From Termitomyces sp. T153 (lineage: Eukaryota > Basidiomycota > Agaricomycetes > Agaricales > Lyophyllaceae): DNA of 64,000 bases. Both the position numbers and the translations under genes were made by a program. Below the pieces are notes generated by a model. It made no database searches and was not told the origin of the DNA. It was given only the letters and a program-made list of their open reading frames with translations. Of the stretch, positions 1 to 10,368 are shown piece after piece. The DNA is taken from NCBI GenBank assembly GCA_018296165.2, contig JACKQL020000034.1, forward strand, positions 310,001 to 374,000. Direction: 5' to 3'. Each line of letters opens with the position of its first letter. The stretch's first letter is position 1.

Positions 1-1
1 T

Positions 2-720
2 GTTCATGCAGGTGGCACATATTGTTGCTTCCTCAGATGTGGAGATGCTAATGATGAGCAGGGAGAAAAGCCTGCTGAGGCCAATAAAAAGAATGCAGCT
101 GAGTCTGAAGAGACTCAGGAGAATGATGAGGATTACATTGAATTTGAAACATATGAGAATGATTACTATACTTGGGGGAGTGATAGTGAGGGACTGTTTG
201 CCCTCACAGAGGTCCCTGTAGCTGAGTATAGGGAGAAGGAACCTGGTAACAAGGTTTGCATGCATAAGGTACAGATTATGGTGGCTAAAGGATGCCATGG
301 ACTGACCAGTGCTGCCAGCACAAGACAAAGAGTGTCTCATTACTTAGATGGAAGTTAATGGCCACCAAGCATGGACACCATAGGATTCTGGGAGTATGAC
401 CTCCAGAATCATGCCATCATTTGCTCATGTGGCTGGGATATGTGTGGCACCACTTGCCACACCCATTACCCTGCAGCTGGAAATGATTGGAAGTTGTTCC
501 ATTATGAACTATGGGGCCAAGGTGACCATGAAGATTCCTGGCAAGTTCCACAATGTCTATGTGGTCATTGCAAATTTTGATTGCTATGACATGATTGTAG
601 GGACACCATTCATGAGGGCCCATAAGGTCCTCCTGGATTTTGAGAATGACCAGGTGGTTATTGATGGGATAGTGACTCCAGCTCACAAGTTAGAGCTGGA
701 GGATGCTAATGGGTGTGCAC
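2..720 (+). pseudogene. Gypsy-0: gag-pol fragment with retropepsin (protease) domain
   Basis: Remnant of a Ty3/gypsy polyprotein covering the end of gag and the aspartic protease that would mature it. The first ~350 bases read as an acidic linker in one frame (ending near LDGS). The protease continues in another frame from about 350. The catalytic DSGS motif is at 384-395, and the body follows with the family-typical blocks HVAGI, PITLQL, ANFDCYDMIVGTPFMRAHK and VVIDGIVTPAHK. The position before the catalytic Asp, normally Leu-Trp in this family, reads TAG (381-383). With a frameshift and a stop this copy is dead. It is cut at 720 by the LTR1 of Gypsy-A, and I did not find its continuation. 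The family assignment is from the protease blocks seen directly. Confidence 0.82.
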
Positions 721-1845
721 TGATAAGACCCATTTGTCAATGAGCACTATTTTCAGCATTTCTGATTGGACAGCAGCTGACTATGTTGTCTATGACCTGG
801 CACAAGTTGTGACACTCAGCATGTGAGGTCTAGCCCCAAGGTCTGGAATGATGTAGCCTTTGCACAGGATTTTAGTGACCACAAGACTTATAGATCATGA
901 GCTGCATCACGTCAAGTCTGGACTCTAGATCTAGAATGACAAGGCCAAGATCTTTATTAGCAACCACCACTAGTGACACTATTTGGCAACAACACCACCT
1001 CTTCTTTCAAAAAGGATATGTTGACAGTCATGTAATTTCTTACTTCTCATTTTTCTTGTTGAGCTCACAAACATACTTGAACAGCATCTACACTTATCAG
1101 GTATTGATATTGGAAATGCTCTTTTCTTGTGATTAACAATTTTTATGCATCATATTGACCTCACCTACTTTTACTTAGTTACTAGACTGACATTCAGTAT
1201 GTATCATAGACACTTTGGCAGACACTATTGCTGGCAGCAACTAATATTTTCTTTCTTATACTATACCCACAAACATTATAAATACTGTCTGTATATAGAG
1301 AAAAAAATGACAAACAGAGTACCATTCTCCCTCACTAGCTCTAAGCTTACTAGCTTCAGATCTCTTATTGCTCTCTCACTTGTTCTTGCCAACAACTTAG
1401 CAACAGTCTTGACAACCTCAATTCTGACTTAGTGTGTTGCTACCAACTGCAGGTACTCTTAGCATTATTTTAACTTAGCAATGCTGCTAACTGCAAGTAC
1501 TCTTAGCATTATTTAACTTAGCAATGCTAGCAACTATGGCTAGCAACTAGTTTGTGTTCATCCTCCATTCTACTTTGACTCCATCCCTTCTTTGTTTCCC
1601 CCTTCTTTAGCAACTCTTTTGCCTTTGCTTCTTTATCCTTCTTCTTATTAGCAACCTGTTGTTATCATCTAGCAACTTAGGCTAGCAACAGCAACTCTTT
1701 TCACTTGACTGCTTATTCTCTGGGACAGTTACTGACTTGCTCCCCCCTATTAACTTCCTACTGCCAGCTACCCTATCTAGTTGATAGTGTTTAGGTCTTC
1801 CTTTTTGGTTTTCTGCATGGCACTAGGCAGCATAGGAGCTCATTA
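721..1845 (+). repeat. LTR1 copy A, 5' LTR of Gypsy-A
   Basis: About 1.1 kb, beginning TGATAAGACCC and ending GGAGCTCATTA, where the other copies end GGAGCACATCA. The same unit recurs at 9217-10368 (+), 3002-4121 (-), 19694-20876 (-) and truncated at about 62910-63680 (-). It carries a TATA-like ATTATAAATACTG (1273-1285) within the segment that corresponds to TATAAATACTGCCTGTACAT in other copies, a plausible LTR promoter. Unlike the other copies it is followed by a primer-binding-like site and gag, so it is called a 5' LTR rather than solo. Confidence 0.8.
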
Positions 1846-1848
1846 TTT

Positions 1849-1865
1849 TGGAGCCCACCATGAGG
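1849..1865 (+). promoter_or_regulatory. Putative primer-binding site of Gypsy-A
   Basis: TGGAGCCCACCATGAGG starts three bases after the LTR1 end. A TGG just inside the 5' LTR is the usual start of a tRNA primer-binding site, because it pairs with the CCA tail of the tRNA. Which tRNA is used cannot be decided here. Confidence 0.55.
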
Positions 1866-2207
1866 GACTTTTAATTAACTATTCTACCAGAAACCAGAGC
1901 TCAAGCAAAATGTTGCTTGGAAATCTTTAGCAAACTCCCATAGCATTCTTTGTTGACTTCTCAGAACTCACCACCCACTACTTGACCTTGACCTCTTTCT
2001 GACAAACTTGAAACCACTAAGGACCTTTGTGATGTTAGCAAAATCCTTGCCAGCTTCCTAGGCACATTTATAGAAAGCTTTCTCAATGCACCTCTCTCAC
2101 CTTTAACTCCTACTAACTCTATATTGTTCCCAGAAGTGCAATCTATCCCTTCATTGCCAATCAACTCTCAAAATCCCATTCCACTGCTAATATCAACCAT
2201 TGCTAAC
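1866..2207 (+). other. Gypsy-A leader region, no recognisable gene
   Basis: Untranslated or decayed stretch between the primer-binding site and gag. All frames are interrupted and I see no domain motif. Confidence 0.5.
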
Positions 2208-3001
2208 ATGAACAATGACCCCACCACTTGGTGTGCTTGAATGCTGCCATGCAACAACACCACTGCACCAAAGTGGGACAAGACTGGCTCCAGAGAACTC
2301 CCTAGTACTTCAAGGAATTGGAAAATCTTTTTGCTGACTATGGCATTGCTGACAATACTCAGAAGAAGGAATATGTGGCTTGTTATGTCTCATATGATAC
2401 AGCAGAAACTTGGCTTAGCTTACTGGAATTTGGTGACAATGTGACTATTGGCAACAATGCACCTCAACTCTATACTTACCAGGAATAGAAGGTGGCAGTG
2501 CTCAGGTTGTACTCTGGTGCTGACACTAGCACTTGTTATAACCTTGGTGACCTCAAATGGCTTGTTAATCAGACTTTCAACAACAGCTTAGTGATTTTGA
2601 AAAGGTTCTCTGATTATTATCAAGATTTCCAATGCATCACTAGATGGCTTCTTGCTAATGGCAAGCTCTACTACAACAAGGAATGTCACTTATTTCAACA
2701 AGGTATTCCCACATTTCTATGGTCTAAAATTGTTTGCCAGCTCAAAATCATGCTTCTCAACCACCTTTATGATGTTGACCAAGTCTTTGAAGGTGCTAAC
2801 TAGGTTTTGAAAGGCACAGACATGTCTACTACCAAGACCAGCAATGGCACTGCTAGTATCATTTCATCACCAGCTGCTAACACCTCAGTTCTGCCATTGC
2901 CTATGCCTAAATGGGAAACCCTCAAGTTAGCAACAACTACAGCAATTGTTAGCACCTTGGAATGTCTAGAAGCCCTCTTGACCAACAATGCTCAGCCCTA
3001 C
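2208..3001 (+). pseudogene. gag: Gypsy-A gag, N-terminal capsid part
   Basis: Capsid/nucleocapsid precursor of Gypsy-A. Family blocks are visible in two frames: APKWD and RELP, then YFKELENLFADYGI, KKEYVACYVSYDTAETW, VLRLYSGAD and RFSDYYQDFQCITRWL, with a C-terminal PTFLWSKIVCQL...YDVDQVFEGA. These follow the order of agaricomycete gypsy gag proteins (a retrotransposon gag domain). There are in-frame stops near 2305 and 2487 and at least one frameshift. The start is placed at the ATG at 2208 or at 2241; the true one cannot be fixed. The gene is interrupted at 3001 by a solo LTR1 on the opposite strand and resumes at 4122. Confidence 0.75.
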
Positions 3002-4121
3002 TGATGTGCTCCTATGCTGCCTAGTGCCATGCAGGAAACCAAAAAGGAAGACCTAACACTAGTCACTAGATAGAGTAGCTGGCAGTAGGAAGTTAATAGA
3101 GAGGGTGAGTCAGTAACCATCCTAGAGAACAAGAGCTAATGGATGTGGAGGAATAAGAAGTGAAAAGAGTCGCTATTGCTAGCCTAAGTTGCTAGATGGT
3201 AATGAGGGGTCACTAGGCAAAAAAAAGGGGAAAAGAACAAAGGCAAAAGAGTTGCTAAGGAAGAGGGAACTAAGTGGTGAAAGGGGAGTTGGGAAATAAA
3301 GGAGAAATCGAAGACAAAAGGGCTAGGGGATGAATGCAAACTAGTTGCTAGCTATAGTTGCTAGCATCACTAAGTCAAAATAATGAGAAGGGCACCTGTA
3401 GTTGGTACCACACAAAGTTAAAATTAAGGTCGGCAAGACTGTTGCTAAGTTGTTGTCAATGGCAAGCAAAAGAGCAAAAAGAGATCTTAAGCTGGTAAAC
3501 TTAGAGCTAGTGAGAGGGAACAGTACTCTGTTCATTGTTTTTAGTCTCTATGTACAGGCAGTATTTATACTGTTCTTAGGTATAGTAGAAGAAAGGAAAT
3601 AGTAGTTGCTACTAGCGTCAGTGTCTGCCAAAGTGTTCATGATACATACTATGTGTCAGTCTAGTACCCAAGTAAAAAGTAAGTGAAGTCAATATGATGC
3701 ATAAAATTATAAATCACAAGAAAAGAGCATGTCCAATGTCAATACCTGAAGTGTAGATGCCATTCAAGTATGTTTGTAAGCTCAACAAGAAAAATGATAG
3801 GTAAGAAATCACATGGCTGTCAATATATCCCTTTTTGGAGAGGAGGTGGTGTTGTTGCCAGGAATGTTGCTAGCAGTGGTTGCTAAGAAAGGTCTTGGCC
3901 TTGTTGTTCTAGATCCAGAGTCCAGACTTCATGTGATGTGGCTTGTGATTGATAAGTCTTGTAGTTGCTAAAATCCTGTACAAAGGCTACCTTGTTCCAG
4001 ACCTTGGGGCTAGACCTCACATGCTGAGTGTTGTGACTTGTGCCAGGCATGTACAATATAGTCAGCTGCTGTCCAATCAGAAATGCCAAAAATGGTGCTC
4101 AGCAACAAGTGAGTCTTATCA
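3002..4121 (-). repeat. Solo LTR1 copy C inserted in Gypsy-A gag
   Basis: On the minus strand it runs from TGATAAGACT to GGAGCACATCA, 1,120 bp. The flanks CCTAC (2997-3001) and CCAAC (4122-4126) differ at one base and are probably a decayed 5-bp target duplication. There is no internal retroelement sequence on either side; both sides are gag of Gypsy-A. It is therefore a solo LTR left by LTR-LTR recombination, and its family inserted into one of its own members. Confidence 0.85.
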
Positions 4122-4707
4122 CCAACAACAATTCAATAACAGCACTTGCCACTTCTGTAGTGAAACAGGTTACCCTATGGTCCATGGCAACTGTATAAAG
4201 ATGGAGCATATGATTCAACAAGGCAAGATCCATCAAAACACTGAAGGAAAGATCATTTTACTGTTTAGTGCTATGATTCTCAACTATTTTGGCAAGCAAC
4301 TTTACATGGAATGCATCAAGGAATGGCACCATCTTAACCTAGAGCAAATTGTTACTAGCAGACTTTCATCCAATGCTAACCCAGACCCCAAGTCAGTGGC
4401 TATGCAGCAGTTGCTAATCTATGAGGTAATGCAACAGGATGTTGCTATGGGCTGAGCACTAAGCAAGGAAGAACACATTGAGGCTTTGGAATGAGAGCTA
4501 TTTGTGCTACAACAACTAGGCAAAAGGTTTGATGGTGTACAAGTTCCCTGCACACTTTATCAACCAGCAAACAATACTCCCAAGGCAACACCATTGACTA
4601 GCATCACTCTGGTGACTGATCCCCCTTTCAACTCTGTACCAACTCCTGCTGCTAAGCCTGCTGACAAAGGCAAAGCATCTGACCAACCTGTCACTAACAA
4701 ATAACCT
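4122..4707 (+). pseudogene. gag: Gypsy-A gag, C-terminal part with zinc knuckle
   Basis: Continuation of the gag interrupted at 3001. The CCHC-type zinc knuckle is degraded but visible as CHFCSETGYPMVHGNC, followed by the family-typical GKIHQNTEGKIIL, an EWHHLN block and, after a stop at 4453-4455, the ELFVLQQLGKRFDGVQVP block that precedes the protease region. Zinc knuckles bind genomic RNA in the virus-like particle. The reading frame runs to TAA at 4702-4704, and its sense continues after Gypsy-B at 12592. Confidence 0.75.
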
Positions 4708-4710
4708 GCC
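4706..4710. repeat. Target-site duplication of Gypsy-B (left copy)
   Basis: CTGCC immediately before the Gypsy-B LTR, repeated exactly at 12587-12591 just after its 3' LTR. A 5-bp duplication is the usual integrase footprint of Ty3/gypsy elements. Confidence 0.85.
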
Positions 4711-5443
4711 TGTCAGGGGACTTCCATTTCCAACCTCTGTGACCTATTTCAGTGCCTCTGCAGCTTGTTTGATGTCTCTGGAGCTCATTCTTCTACTTTC
4801 AAGAACACCTTCTCACACCTCAGCCCCTCATTGCCCTGCTACACCACTCTGGACACCCACACTCACACTCAGGCCCAACCCTGATGGAGTGCCTCATTAT
4901 CCCAGAGATCTTTGGAGAACCGCAGAGTTCTCTATATTACCTCACCAATCATTGTCCTAGGGTTAGGATTAGCTCTGGCCTTTTGTATAGTAGTTCCCAT
5001 GCCTTTGCCACTCACTGATGTGCCATGCCAAGCAGCAGGGATCCTTAGACTTGTTCTCTTTGGATTCCCTTCTGTGTCAGGGGACTTCCATTTCCAACCT
5101 CCACAACCTATTCCAGTGCTTCTGCAGCTTGTTTGACATCTCTGGGGCCCATTCCAGAATCCCAGAGATCTCCAGAGAACTGTAGAGTTCTCCATATTAC
5201 CTCAGCAATCATTGTCCTAGGGTTAGAACTAGCTCAGGCCTTCTGTACAGTAGTTCCCATGCCTCTGCTGCCCATTGATGTGCCACACTGAGCAGTGGGG
5301 ATCCTTAGACTTGTTCTCTTTAGATTCCCCTCTGCTAGGTGATTAGTTACTAATTGTATTGTTGTCTACTCCACTAATATACTTTGGATTTTCCTCTGTT
5401 AGCTGTATGACTCCAATCTGCCACTCTGGAGGTTGTCCTTACA
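4711..5443 (+). repeat. LTR2, 5' LTR of Gypsy-B with partial tandem duplication
   Basis: Two LTR2 units stand head to tail. A partial one at 4711-5074 carries about 110 bp of extra sequence and stops at GGATTCCCTTCTG. A full 369-bp one at 5075-5443 runs TGTCAGGGGACTTCC to GTCCTTACA. The target duplication sits before the first unit, so the duplication arose inside the LTR rather than from two insertions. The internal region starts GCAGAACAAG at 5444. Confidence 0.8.
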
Positions 5444-5549
5444 GCAGAACAAGTTTCCTAAAACTGGTTTGGAAGCCCCTTATAGCTGCAAGAAACCTTC
5501 AAGCTGCTATCCATTGCTTTCTTACCAGGATTAAGCACCATGGAGTTCT

Positions 5550-6762
5550 ATGTCTCAGCTTACCAACTCAGAGACACTCTTGAAGGCCCCAGCCCTGCAG
5601 GACAAAGCCTGGACTCACCTGTTATACCTAGAAACCCAGGTGCAATTAACACAATCATCTCTCACTCATCATACAACCAAACTCTCTACCCTCTGTCAAA
5701 CCACAGATCTTATCTTCCAATTGCTCCAGGTGCTGCTCAAATGCTTAACTCCTACCTCTGCACTTCCCCTAGCTGCAAAACCAGCCCCAACCACATCTGC
5801 ACCCATCTCCACAGCTCCAGTGACCCTATGGCTGTGGATTCTGTGCCCCACACTACCAGATGTATACAACAGCATCCACTCTGGTGGGGAATGATTCCTG
5901 CAGTCCTGCCTCACCTACATGCACCTCAGTAGGGATACCTTTGACTCTGACACATTGAAAATAGCCTGGGTACTGTTATACATGAAGACTGGACATGCCT
6001 CCACCTACACACTGTGAGTCTTCCATTGCTCTGGAGGTGTTAGTTTTCTGGACTGGGCCATCTTTGAGGAGGACTTCCATGTGGAGTTTTTCCTGTTAGA
6101 CCTCACCAAGGCTGTGGCTTTGACACTACATGATAGGGAGCAATACAGGCAAGGAAAGTGTATGCTGGATGAGTACATCAACTCATTCCAGGCTCTGGTT
6201 GAGCAAGCTGCTTACCCAAATGGCCTTCAATTATGCCTCACCTTCCAGGATGGTGTGCATCCTGTGCTGGTAGAATGCATTGACAATCTTGTGGAGGGTT
6301 GCCCAGACAATGAAAAGATTGTATGAGGTGGCCTGGGACCAGTGGAAACTGATGGAGATCTGGAGGGAGCTCTGCTGCCCACATTCTGCAATGTGCCCTG
6401 CTCCAATCACCAATCTCTGCCACCCCATACCTGCTCACCCAATGCCAGCCCTTACTCCAGCCATCCATGCAGCATGTCCCCTGCTGCTGAGGATTCCTAT
6501 GGATGTGGACACTACCAGACAGCTCCGCACTGTGCCACTACTGTGCCAGAGATGCCAGAAGCCCAGGCACTTTGCATGGCATTGCTCTCTGGGCCTGGAG
6601 GTATGTTATTTTTCTATGGTGGAGCAGGAGGAACTACTCCTGCAGCTGCTAGCCACAAAGGATGCCATTGGAGCTCTGTCACTCAACAAGCTTATGCCAG
6701 AGTTGATCCTGGAAGAGATCAGTGCATGTGCATCACTTTTGGAGCTGGAGGAGGATTTTTAG
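5550..6762 (+). pseudogene. gag: Gypsy-B gag
   Basis: Structural polyprotein of Gypsy-B. It begins at the ATG at 5550, matching the start and order of the B3 copy (shared block LETQVQLTQ). The capsid section contains SCLTYMHLSRDTFDSDTLKI, a DW..F block, YRQGKCMLDEYINSFQALVEQAAYPNGL and a C-terminal DNE block. The linker PMDVD leads to a CCHC zinc knuckle with residues C-x2-C-x4-H-x4-C (around 6537-6584), then EEL and the C-terminus EEDF. The gene ends GAT TTT TAG (6754-6762), a site where a -1 slip would enter pol. Several frame changes and stops make it inactive. Confidence 0.8.
6754..6762 (+). promoter_or_regulatory. Putative gag/pol -1 frameshift site ('shifty stop') of Gypsy-B
   Basis: GATTTTTAG: a Phe TTT codon preceded by T and followed by a stop, so a tRNA-Phe slipping back one base would still pair with TTT. 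The same TTTTTAR string ends gag in B2, B3, Gypsy-3 and Gypsy-4. The frameshift role is inferred. Confidence 0.45.
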
Positions 6763-9216
6763 TTGAGCAATAGATGAGGCATATGCCTCTATTGCTGAGT
6801 GCTAACAGGTTCTTGTGTCTGTGAATAAAAAATAAAACTGCCTTTTCCAATGCCATTCATTCTGAGATAGAAGAACCTCAACATTCCTCTTCAGATGTAC
6901 AAATACCAACTCCAGAGCCTCTGCTGAGCTTTCTGACACCTCTGAGGGTCCACTGGTGCATCCTGCCTGGGTGCATCAAATGCCCTGACAGTATATGATG
7001 GCTTCCAGCCCATCTGCCAGCTCTCTGCACCTTGATGTGGAAATTGAGATGACAGATACTCAGCAAACCTGTGGAGTCATGGCTCTTCTGGATAGCAGAG
7101 CAATGAGACTGTTTTTGGACTCAGAGTTTGTCAAACACCATGGCTTGACCACACAGTCCCTCCTCAAGCTGATTCCAGTCTACAACATTAAAGGAACACC
7201 CAACAAAGCAGTGCACCATTTTTGCCATCACCAGCTTGGGTAGGCAGGACATGATCCTTGGTTTCAGATGGCTTTACAAGCACAACCCCAAGGTAGATTG
7301 GACCAAGGGAGTGGTAACTATGAATAGGTGCCCTTAGAAGTGCTCTGCCTGTGCTGCTAAGGATAAGGAAGAACACTGGGCTCAAGTCTAAGAGCATGCA
7401 GCTATCTATGCATGTTATGCCAGCCCTTTCTCCTTTGCAGATCTGGACCTCCTGGATCCCTCACTTTTGGTGTTCCCTTGTAGAGAGGCCCTTCACAAGG
7501 ACAACTAGAGCAGTGGCAGAGCTCTGGAAGAGGAGCACAGAGAGGAGTTTGGTGGTGTACCAGAGCTAGAGCTTCCAAACAAAGTGGTAGCAGTGAGGGA
7601 CCAGATCTACACTACTACTATACATCTGCTGCCCTCAGTGGCAGAAATCTGGGCTAGCAAGACCACATCCCAGTGGCTGGCCCAGGTGTTTGCTGCAAAT
7701 GCTGTGCTCCAAGAGTTTCAAGATGTTGTGCCCCACTACCTCCATGCATTTGAGGATGTGTTCTCCAAGGCCTCATTCAACTCACTTCTGGAGCATAAGA
7801 GGTGGGACCATGCCATTGAACTGCTGCTAGATTCCACACCCTCCAGCTGTAAGGTCTATCCACTAGCACCCAGAGAGCAGGACAAACTTGATGCTTTTTT
7901 GCAAGAGAACCTGGACTCTAGTCATGTTTGCCCTTCCAAATCTCTGATGGCTTCTCCAGTCTTCTTCATCAAGAAGAAAGATGGCTCACTCTAACTAGTC
8001 CAGGATTATTGAGTTCTCAATGCCATGATGGTGAAGAACTGCTACTCCCTCCCCCTCATCTCCAAGCTCATCAATGACCTCCAGAGTGTGCAATGCTTCA
8101 CTAAACTGGATGTCTAGTGGGACTACAACAATGTGCATATCCAGGAAGGAGACAAGTGGAAGGCTGCCTTGTGGACCAACTGGAAACTATTTGAACTACT
8201 TGTGATGTTCTTCAGACTCATCAACAGCCCAGCCACCTTCCAGACAATGATGAACAACATTTTCTGGGACCTCATTGTGGAGGGCATAGTGTGTGTATAC
8301 CTTAATGACATTCTCATCTACACCAAAATGCTAGAAGAGCACTGTTGGATTACTTGCCTTATCTTGGAACCTCTCTGCTAGCACCAGCTCTACCTCAAGC
8401 CAGAGAAATGTGAGTTTGAGCAGACCCAGATCAAAGACGAGTGGAAGGCTGTCTTGTGGACCAACTGGAGACTATTTGAACTACTTGTGATGTTCTTCAG
8501 ACTCATCAACAGCCCAGCCACTTTCCAGACAATGATGAACAACATTTTCTAGGACCTCATTGTGGAGGGCATAGTGTGTGTATACCTCAATGACATTCTC
8601 ATCTACACCAAAATGCTAGAAGAGCACTGTTGGATTACTTGCCTTATCTTGGAACTTCTCTGCTAGCACCAGCTCTACTTTAAGCCAGAGAAGTGTGAGT
8701 TTGAGCAGACCCAGATCAAGTATCTTGGCCTGATCATCTTGCACAGGGCCATAGAGATGGACCTGGTAAAGGTAGCAGGTGTGGTGGAGTGGCCAGAGCC
8801 TAAGAACAAGAAGGAGGTGCAGGCATTCCTTGGCTTCACAAACTTCTACTGAAGATTCATTCAAGTCTCCTTGCACCATGCCCACCTGCTATTTGACCTC
8901 ACTGGAAAGGATGTTGCGTGGAGTTGGGGACCTCCGGAGCAGATGGCCTTTGATGCTCTTAAGCACGCCGTGACCTCTGAACATGTCCTTATCTTCCTGG
9001 ATGACAACTCCTCCTTCTGGGTGGAAGACGACAGCTCCAACTTTGCCACAGGAGCCATTCTTTCACAGCAATCTCCAGAGGATAGGAAATGGCATCCAGT
9101 GGTGTTCTACTCCAAGAGCCTAAATGCAGTAGAGTGGAACTACAAGATCTATGACAAGGAGATGCTGGCCATCATCCAGTTGTTTGAGGAGTAGCAGCAC
9201 TTCCTGGAAGGCGCAC
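6763..9216 (+). pseudogene. pol: Gypsy-B pol part 1: protease, reverse transcriptase, RNase H
   Basis: The protease is at about 7029-7320, where the catalytic triad position reads LLDSRAM instead of DSGA, so the active-site Gly is lost; it is followed by MILGFRWL. A linker (WAQVFAANAV, FEDVFSKASF) leads to RT from about 7800, with WDHAIEL, DKLDAFLQENL, SPVFFIKKKDGSL, stop, then LVQDY, NCYSLPLISKLINDL, FTKLDV and SPATFQTMMNNIF. The YxDD box reads YLND. The thumb/RNase H region contains KPEKCEFEQTQIKYLGLII, FLGFTNFY, DDSSNFATGAILSQ and EWNYKIYDKEMLAIIQLFEE. A 285-bp stretch including the YLND box is tandemly duplicated. Multiple stops are present, several of the W-to-TAG or R-to-stop type. The frame is cut at 9216 by a solo LTR1. 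Confidence 0.85.
8156..8720 (+). repeat. 285-bp tandem duplication inside the RT of Gypsy-B
   Basis: The segment starting GTGGAAGGCTG at 8156 recurs at 8441. The period is 285 bp (95 codons), so the frame is kept. It covers the RT palm from the WTNW block through the YLND active-site box to the KPEKCEFEQTQIK block. One difference is informative: the first unit reads NIFWDL (TGG) and the second NIF-stop-DL (TAG). Confidence 0.85.
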
Positions 9217-10368
9217 TAATAAGACCCATTTGTTGCTGAGCACTATTTTTGGCATTTTGGACTGAGTGGCAGCTGACTATTTTGACATGGCACAAGTCAC
9301 AACACTCAGCACATGAAGCCTAGCTCCAAGGTCTGGATTGACATAGCCTTTGTATGGAACTTTGGCAACCATGAGACTTATTGATCACAAGGAACATCAC
9401 ATGGAGTCTGGACTTTGGGTCTAGAACAACAAGGCCAAGACCTTTCTTAGCAATAATCACTAGCAACTTCTTAGTGCCAACACGGCTTTCTTCTCCCCAT
9501 ATATGGGCATATTGCCAGTCACATAATTTCTTACTTATCATTTTTCTTATCAAGCTTACAAACATACTTAAACAGCATCTACACTTCAGGTATTGACATC
9601 AGACTTGCCCTTTCTGAGATTTATTGCAATTTATGCACTACATAGACTTTGCTTATATTTTTCACTTGGTTATAGATTGATGCGTTGTATGTACCATAAA
9701 CACCTTGGCAGATGCCATCACTAGTGGCAATTATTTACTTATTTTCCCATACTATACCTTTGAACAGTATAAATACTGCCTGTACATAGACACTCAAAAG
9801 CTTTGAATCCTATCATTGAACCTCACCTTTATCAAGTTGTGCTACTCTTTCTATCTCTAAGCTTACTAGCTTGAGATTTTATTTTGTCTCTATCTCTCAC
9901 TCTCTATTGACAATGACTTAGCAACAAGTTTTGCCAACTTCAACTTTGATCTTGTGTGGTACTAACTGCAGGTGCCCTTAGCATTATCTTGACTCAGCAA
10001 CACTAGTGACTACGGCTAGTGATTAGTTTGCATTTATTCTCTGTTCAGTCTCTTTATTGCTACTCCCCCATTCCTTTCTCTACTCAACTCCTCTTTTACT
10101 ATTAAAGTTTGCTTTGCCTTAGTGACATATTCATCTTCATTTGTCTTATCTCACTAGCAACCCTCCATTACCATCTAGCAACTTAGGCTAATGACAGCAA
10201 TCCTTTTAACTTCACACTTTACACCCACATTCGCTCTCATTCTCTGGAACAGTTACTGACTTGCCCTTAAGTATTAACTTCCTACTGCCAGCTACCCTAT
10301 CTAGTGACTAGTGTTAGGTTCTCTTTTTAGGTTTCCTGCATGGCACTAGGCAGCATAGGAGCACATCA
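9217..10368 (+). repeat. Solo LTR1 copy B inserted in Gypsy-B RNase H
   Basis: TAATAAGACCC to GGAGCACATCA, 1,152 bp, same strand as Gypsy-B. The RNase H coding sequence stops at CACTTCCTGGAAGGC (9198-9212) on the left. On the right it begins again with the same 15 bases at 10373-10387. The repeat is much longer than the 4-5 bp footprint of the other LTR1 copies. A TATA-like TATAAATACTGCC lies within it. Confidence 0.85.
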
